A stretch of 9,521 nucleotides of DNA from an uncultured Bacteroidales bacterium. Its GTDB lineage: Bacteria; Bacteroidota; Bacteroidia; Bacteroidales; F082. The stretch covers positions 1-9,521 of the forward strand of contig CALBNP010000084.1 of assembly GCA_937896505.1 (NCBI GenBank), read 5' to 3'. The notes below the pieces were generated by a model, which was not told the DNA's origin, searched no databases, and saw only the letters and a program-made list of their open reading frames with translations. Positions 7,101 to 9,521 of this stretch are shown here, piece by piece. The stretch's first letter is position 1. Each line of letters opens with the position of its first letter. Both the position numbers and the translations under genes were made by a program.

Positions 7101-7834
7101 TTGATTTTATTTAGTTGTTCCTCAATGCTTTGCAATTGTTCGGCTTTGCCTAAGTCGAACCAGAATCCTGGATTGATGGGATGGCTGATGATGCGTTTCT
7201 GTTGTGCGAGTTTCAGATAAAGGTCGATAACGCTCGCTGGTCTTTCTTCGAAATGTGCAAAAAGGTCGCTGCGGAAGACGTGCATTCCGCTGAAGGCCAT
7301 TTCTTGGTAGTCGTCGTGGATTTCGTTTACCCATTTGTAGCGTTCTTCGGCTTTGTTCTTCCATCCGATGAGCTGATGGTTTTGGTCGAAAAGGAGCTTG
7401 CGCGAGGTCTCCCGATTTTGTGTCAGAAGCCATGCATCGTCTTTTGAATCAATGAATTGCTGACTTATCTCCTTGAGGTTCACATTGCTGATAATGTCAA
7501 CATTGTGGACAAAGACAGCTTTCGAGTCGTGAAAAAGGGAAGAGGCTTTCACAATGCCGCCTCCGGTGTCCATCAGCAGGTCCCGCTCGTCGGAGATGCG
7601 GATTTCAGCATCGAAGGCATGGCTGTTGACGAAGTCGATAATCTGTTGACCGAAGTGGTGCACGTTGATAACGATATGGTGAAAACCATTGGAAATCAGG
7701 GCCTCAATAGTGTGTTGCAGCAAAGGCTTTCCGTTGATTTCGACCAAGGCTTTGGGTTTATCGTGGGTGAGTTCCTTGAGACGGGTGCCCAAACCCGCTG
7801 CCAGAATCATGGCGGTGGTGTCGTGTTTGGTCAT
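7097..7834 (-). CDS. Sugar-1-phosphate nucleotidyltransferase, MurU-like
   Basis: A cytoplasmic enzyme of 245 residues with a Rossmann-like nucleotidyltransferase fold. The NTP-binding signature is MILAAGLGTRLKELTHDKPK (residues 9-28), with G14-L-G-T-R18 and K26-P-K28. D89-T-G-G-G is the sugar/phosphate loop, D113 in VHNVDI is the likely first metal ligand, and D227 in PGFWFDLG the second. The DTGGGI loop, short length and GFWFDLG ending fit MurU (N-acetylmuramate-1-phosphate uridylyltransferase), which makes UDP-MurNAc in the AmgK-MurU peptidoglycan recycling route. The gene overlaps the kinase gene upstream by four bases, as expected for a kinase/uridylyltransferase pair. Alternatives are heptose-1-phosphate guanylyltransferase (HddC-like) or another NDP-sugar pyrophosphorylase; sequence alone does not settle the sugar. 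Family is certain, substrate moderately likely. Confidence 0.85.
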   Translation of the reverse strand: MTKHDTTAMILAAGLGTRLKELTHDKPKALVEINGKPLLQHTIEALISNGFHHIVINVHHFGQQIIDFVNSHAFDAEIRISDERDLLMDTGGGIVKASSLFHDSKAVFVHNVDIISNVNLKEISQQFIDSKDDAWLLTQNRETSRKLLFDQNHQLIGWKNKAEERYKWVNEIHDDYQEMAFSGMHVFRSDLFAHFEERPASVIDLYLKLAQQKRIISHPINPGFWFDLGKAEQLQSIEEQLNKIK

Positions 7835-9285
7835 AGGCCGCTTTCCTCCTCGATTTTTTGTTCTATGTGGTTCAGTTTCAAGTGAATGTCTGGATATTCA
7901 TCTTTTAGCCAGTCGTAAATGCTTTGGGCAAAGAACACGGAACGGTGCTGTCCGCCAGTGCAGCCGAACGAAATCATAAGGTTGGAAAAATGACGTTCGC
8001 AATAGTTTTCTACACTTTGCGCCACGATGCCTTTCACGTGGTCGAGGAAGATGTGGGTCTGAGGCTTGGCATTCAGATAATCGGCGACTTCCCAGTCGCG
8101 GCCAGTCTTGGTCTTGAACTCGGGTTCGCGTCCAGGGTTGGGAAGGGCGCGGCAGTCGAATACGAATCCGCCTCCGTTGCCGCTGAAATCGTCGGGATAA
8201 CCTTTCTTGAACGAGAAGCTGTTGATGGTAACTGTCAGTTTTCCAATATCTTGCTTCCCGTCAACGTGGTATTTCGCATTCAGCATTGACAACTGGTTGA
8301 GCACCGATTGTAGTTCGGGATAGCCTTCTAAAGGATGCTTCAAAGTGTGTGTTTCTATCTCATTTAGGGCAAATGGTATGCTTTCCATGAAATGGGCTTT
8401 TTTCTGTATCAGACCTCTAAATCCGTATGCGCCAAGCACTTGCATCAGTCGAAGATAGACGAAATAGGGTAGGAATGTGTCGAAACGGACTTCTTCGGGA
8501 CTGATGTGGCGTGCCAGTTCGGTTTTGTAGTAGTCGATGAGCTGGTCACGTATGGCTTGTGGCATCTGTGCCTTCACTTGGTAGAGAAGCGAGACTACAT
8601 CGTAAGGCAACGGTCCTTTTCGTCCGCCTTGAAAATCAATGAAATAAGGTCTGCTATCCTTGAGCATGATGTTGCGTGACTGGAAATCGCGATACATGAA
8701 GAAGTCGTTTGGGGCTTGGCTGACGAAATCGGCGAAGGCTTCGAAATCGTGGTTCAGACGGGTTTCGTTGAAGACTATTTCTTGGTGTGGCTTCACGAAA
8801 TAATACTTGAAATAGTTCAGGTCGTCGATGATGGCTTGGCGGTCGAAACAGGATGATGGGTAGGCTTTGGTGTAGTCTAATCCTTGATGCCCAGTGCATT
8901 GAAATTCGACTAACTGCTTGAGTGTCATCTTGAAAAGGCAAATCAATTCTTCATCGTATCCTTTGCCTCTCAGGGCATTCTGCACATGATTGAAAAGGTT
9001 GTCGTCTCCAAAGTCGTTTTGGATGTAGCAGCAACGGTCGTCGCTAACGGCAAGCACTTCGGGCACATTAAGGTGCTTTTCGGCAAAGTGCCGGCTGAAA
9101 CTGATGAAAGCTTCGTTTTCTTCAATATTGGTGCTGTAAGTGCCTATCAAACTGCCTGTTTCGGTGACGATGCGATAATATTTCCTCGATGAGCCTGACT
9201 CGGCAATGGGGAGAATATCGGTGACGATATAGCCTGATGACTTCGCAAGTTGCACTAAAGCTTCTTGAATTTCGATTGTCTGCAT
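7831..9285 (-). CDS. Fusion of AmgK-like amino-sugar kinase and RapZ C-terminal domain
   Basis: This 484-residue protein has two domains. Residues 1 to about 325 are an APH/choline-kinase fold: SSRKYYRI near residue 30, YIQNDFGDDNLF as the hinge-like segment, the catalytic loop Y198-R-D200-F-Q-S-R-N205, and the metal aspartate D217 in FIDFQGGRKGPLPYDVVSLL. The FQ..GP..YD pattern resembles AmgK, which phosphorylates MurNAc and GlcNAc at the anomeric carbon. The usual H of HxD is Y198. From about residue 350 the protein matches the RapZ C-terminal domain: SFSFKKGYPDDF, FVFDCRALPNPGREPEF, TGRDWEVADYL, and the loop G441-C442-T-G-G-Q-H447-R448-S449. In E. coli RapZ this domain senses glucosamine-6-phosphate; here the RapZ P-loop kinase domain is absent. 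It is first in the operon, overlapping the MurU-like gene as ATGA. Domain calls are firm; substrate and ligand are inferred. Confidence 0.88.
   Translation of the reverse strand: MQTIEIQEALVQLAKSSGYIVTDILPIAESGSSRKYYRIVTETGSLIGTYSTNIEENEAFISFSRHFAEKHLNVPEVLAVSDDRCCYIQNDFGDDNLFNHVQNALRGKGYDEELICLFKMTLKQLVEFQCTGHQGLDYTKAYPSSCFDRQAIIDDLNYFKYYFVKPHQEIVFNETRLNHDFEAFADFVSQAPNDFFMYRDFQSRNIMLKDSRPYFIDFQGGRKGPLPYDVVSLLYQVKAQMPQAIRDQLIDYYKTELARHISPEEVRFDTFLPYFVYLRLMQVLGAYGFRGLIQKKAHFMESIPFALNEIETHTLKHPLEGYPELQSVLNQLSMLNAKYHVDGKQDIGKLTVTINSFSFKKGYPDDFSGNGGGFVFDCRALPNPGREPEFKTKTGRDWEVADYLNAKPQTHIFLDHVKGIVAQSVENYCERHFSNLMISFGCTGGQHRSVFFAQSIYDWLKDEYPDIHLKLNHIEQKIEEESGL
7845..7850 (-). promoter_or_regulatory. 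Shine-Dalgarno site for the nucleotidyltransferase gene
   Basis: The minus strand reads AGGAGG ten bases before ATG 7834, inside the codons for the EEESGL end of the kinase-RapZ fusion. Together with the ATGA overlap it supports 7834 as the start and coupled translation. Confidence 0.55.
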
Positions 9286-9295
9286 TGTGTTTCGT

Positions 9296-9305
9296 TTTGC
9301 GCAAA
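9296..9305. promoter_or_regulatory. 10-bp palindrome TTTGCGCAAA at the operon promoter
   Basis: A perfect inverted repeat without spacer overlaps the -7 box and likely transcription start of the kinase-RapZ operon. It could be an operator, but perfect 10-bp palindromes also occur by chance and I recognise no matching regulator. Confidence 0.25.
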
Positions 9306-9309
9306 GATA
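9302..9309 (-). promoter_or_regulatory. Candidate -7 box of the kinase-RapZ / MurU-like / nuclease operon
   Basis: The minus strand reads TATCTTTG, an exact match to TAnnTTTG, ending 16 bases before ATG 9285. The leader would be only about 10-14 bases and has no Shine-Dalgarno site. No clear -33 TTTG is seen. No comparable box sits at either downstream ATGA junction, which supports one transcript for the three genes. Confidence 0.5.
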
Positions 9310-9382
9310 ATAAGAAAAATTTGCATATTCTATCTTTCATCTCCAATTTAATGAATTTTGTAGTGTATCAAGCTCTAATACT

Positions 9383-9460
9383 ATGAAAAAGAAATACTTA
9401 TGGGGACTTCTATTTTTAGCATTTTTGCGCCATTCCTCTGAACTTCGTGTAGTCCGTTAG
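9383..9460 (+). pseudogene. Short ORF resembling an orphan signal peptide (possible gene remnant)
   Basis: ATG 9383 opens a 25-codon frame starting MKKKYLWGLLFLAFL and then RHSSELRVVR before TAG. The first 15 residues look just like the start of an exported protein or lipoprotein: three lysines, then a hydrophobic core. There is no cleavage site or lipobox, and the sequence changes character abruptly at the arginine. No Shine-Dalgarno site and no exact TAnnTTTG box precede it. The most likely reading is the 5' remnant of a lost or interrupted secretory gene; a real tiny membrane peptide or chance are alternatives. Confidence 0.25.
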
Positions 9461-9485
9461 CCAAATTTCAAAGTGAACAACGCGG

Positions 9486-9493
9486 CAAATATA
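9486..9493 (-). promoter_or_regulatory. Promoter-like -7 box in the non-coding right end
   Basis: The minus strand reads TATATTTG, matching TAnnTTTG. Downstream on the same strand, an AGAGGA touches an ATG (9433) that opens only five codons (MAQKC). No gene follows before the kinase-RapZ operon, so this is either an alternative distal promoter of that operon, a small RNA promoter, or a remnant. The surrounding stretch 9461-9521 has no other recognisable feature. Confidence 0.25.
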
Positions 9494-9521
9494 TGAATTT
9501 TCTTCTATTTTCTAACTTTTC

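Noticed and set aside
7457..7885. Plus-strand frame of 142 codons opposite the nucleotidyltransferase
   Set aside because: Mirrors the codon pattern of the real minus-strand gene and crosses two gene boundaries.
9122..9346. Minus-strand frame of 74 codons overlapping the start of the kinase fusion
   Set aside because: Out of frame with the kinase gene, low-complexity basic sequence, and starts upstream of the predicted promoter.

Overview
The window looks like chromosomal housekeeping DNA from a Bacteroidota bacterium, most likely order Bacteroidales. The reasons are PorQ of the type IX secretion system, a long Bacteroidota-type NusB of about 320 residues, several promoter boxes matching the Bacteroidota consensus TAnnTTTG, and weak or absent Shine-Dalgarno sites in front of the first genes of units. 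Some features recall Prevotella-like relatives, but the genus cannot be fixed from the sequence alone. I see no tRNA, rRNA, CRISPR array, phage gene or complete insertion sequence.

Left part (1-745). The 5' end of a reverse-rubrerythrin (peroxide reductase) gene runs off the left edge on the minus strand. Next is a small minus-strand Dabb (A/B barrel) protein. A short divergent promoter region carrying an imperfect 7-bp tandem repeat then separates it from the plus-strand genes.

Middle (746-4212). Four plus-strand genes are packed as one probable operon: nusB (antitermination), porQ (T9SS cell-surface attachment), recF (gap repair) and a dciA/DUF721 gene (probable replicative helicase loading). 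The last two overlap as ATGA, with a strong ribosome-binding site inside recF. The operon ends tail to tail, with overlapping stop codons, against the minus-strand unit.

Right part (4209-9285). Three minus-strand genes are joined by ATGA overlaps at both junctions. In transcription order they are: (1) a fusion of an AmgK-like amino-sugar kinase with the C-terminal domain of RapZ, the domain that senses glucosamine-6-phosphate in E. coli; (2) a MurU-like sugar-1-phosphate nucleotidyltransferase; (3) an AddB-like PD-(D/E)XK nuclease with the four cysteines expected for an iron-sulfur cluster. The first two fit a cell-wall salvage route (MurNAc or GlcNAc, then the sugar-1-phosphate, then the UDP-sugar). 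The RapZ-type domain on the kinase suggests that amino-sugar supply is sensed by the same polypeptide. This fusion and its operon is the most interesting thing in the window.

Right edge (9286-9521). This stretch is non-coding: the probable promoter of the minus-strand operon with a 10-bp palindrome over it, a 25-codon plus-strand ORF that reads like an orphan signal peptide, and another minus-strand promoter-like box in sequence I do not recognise.
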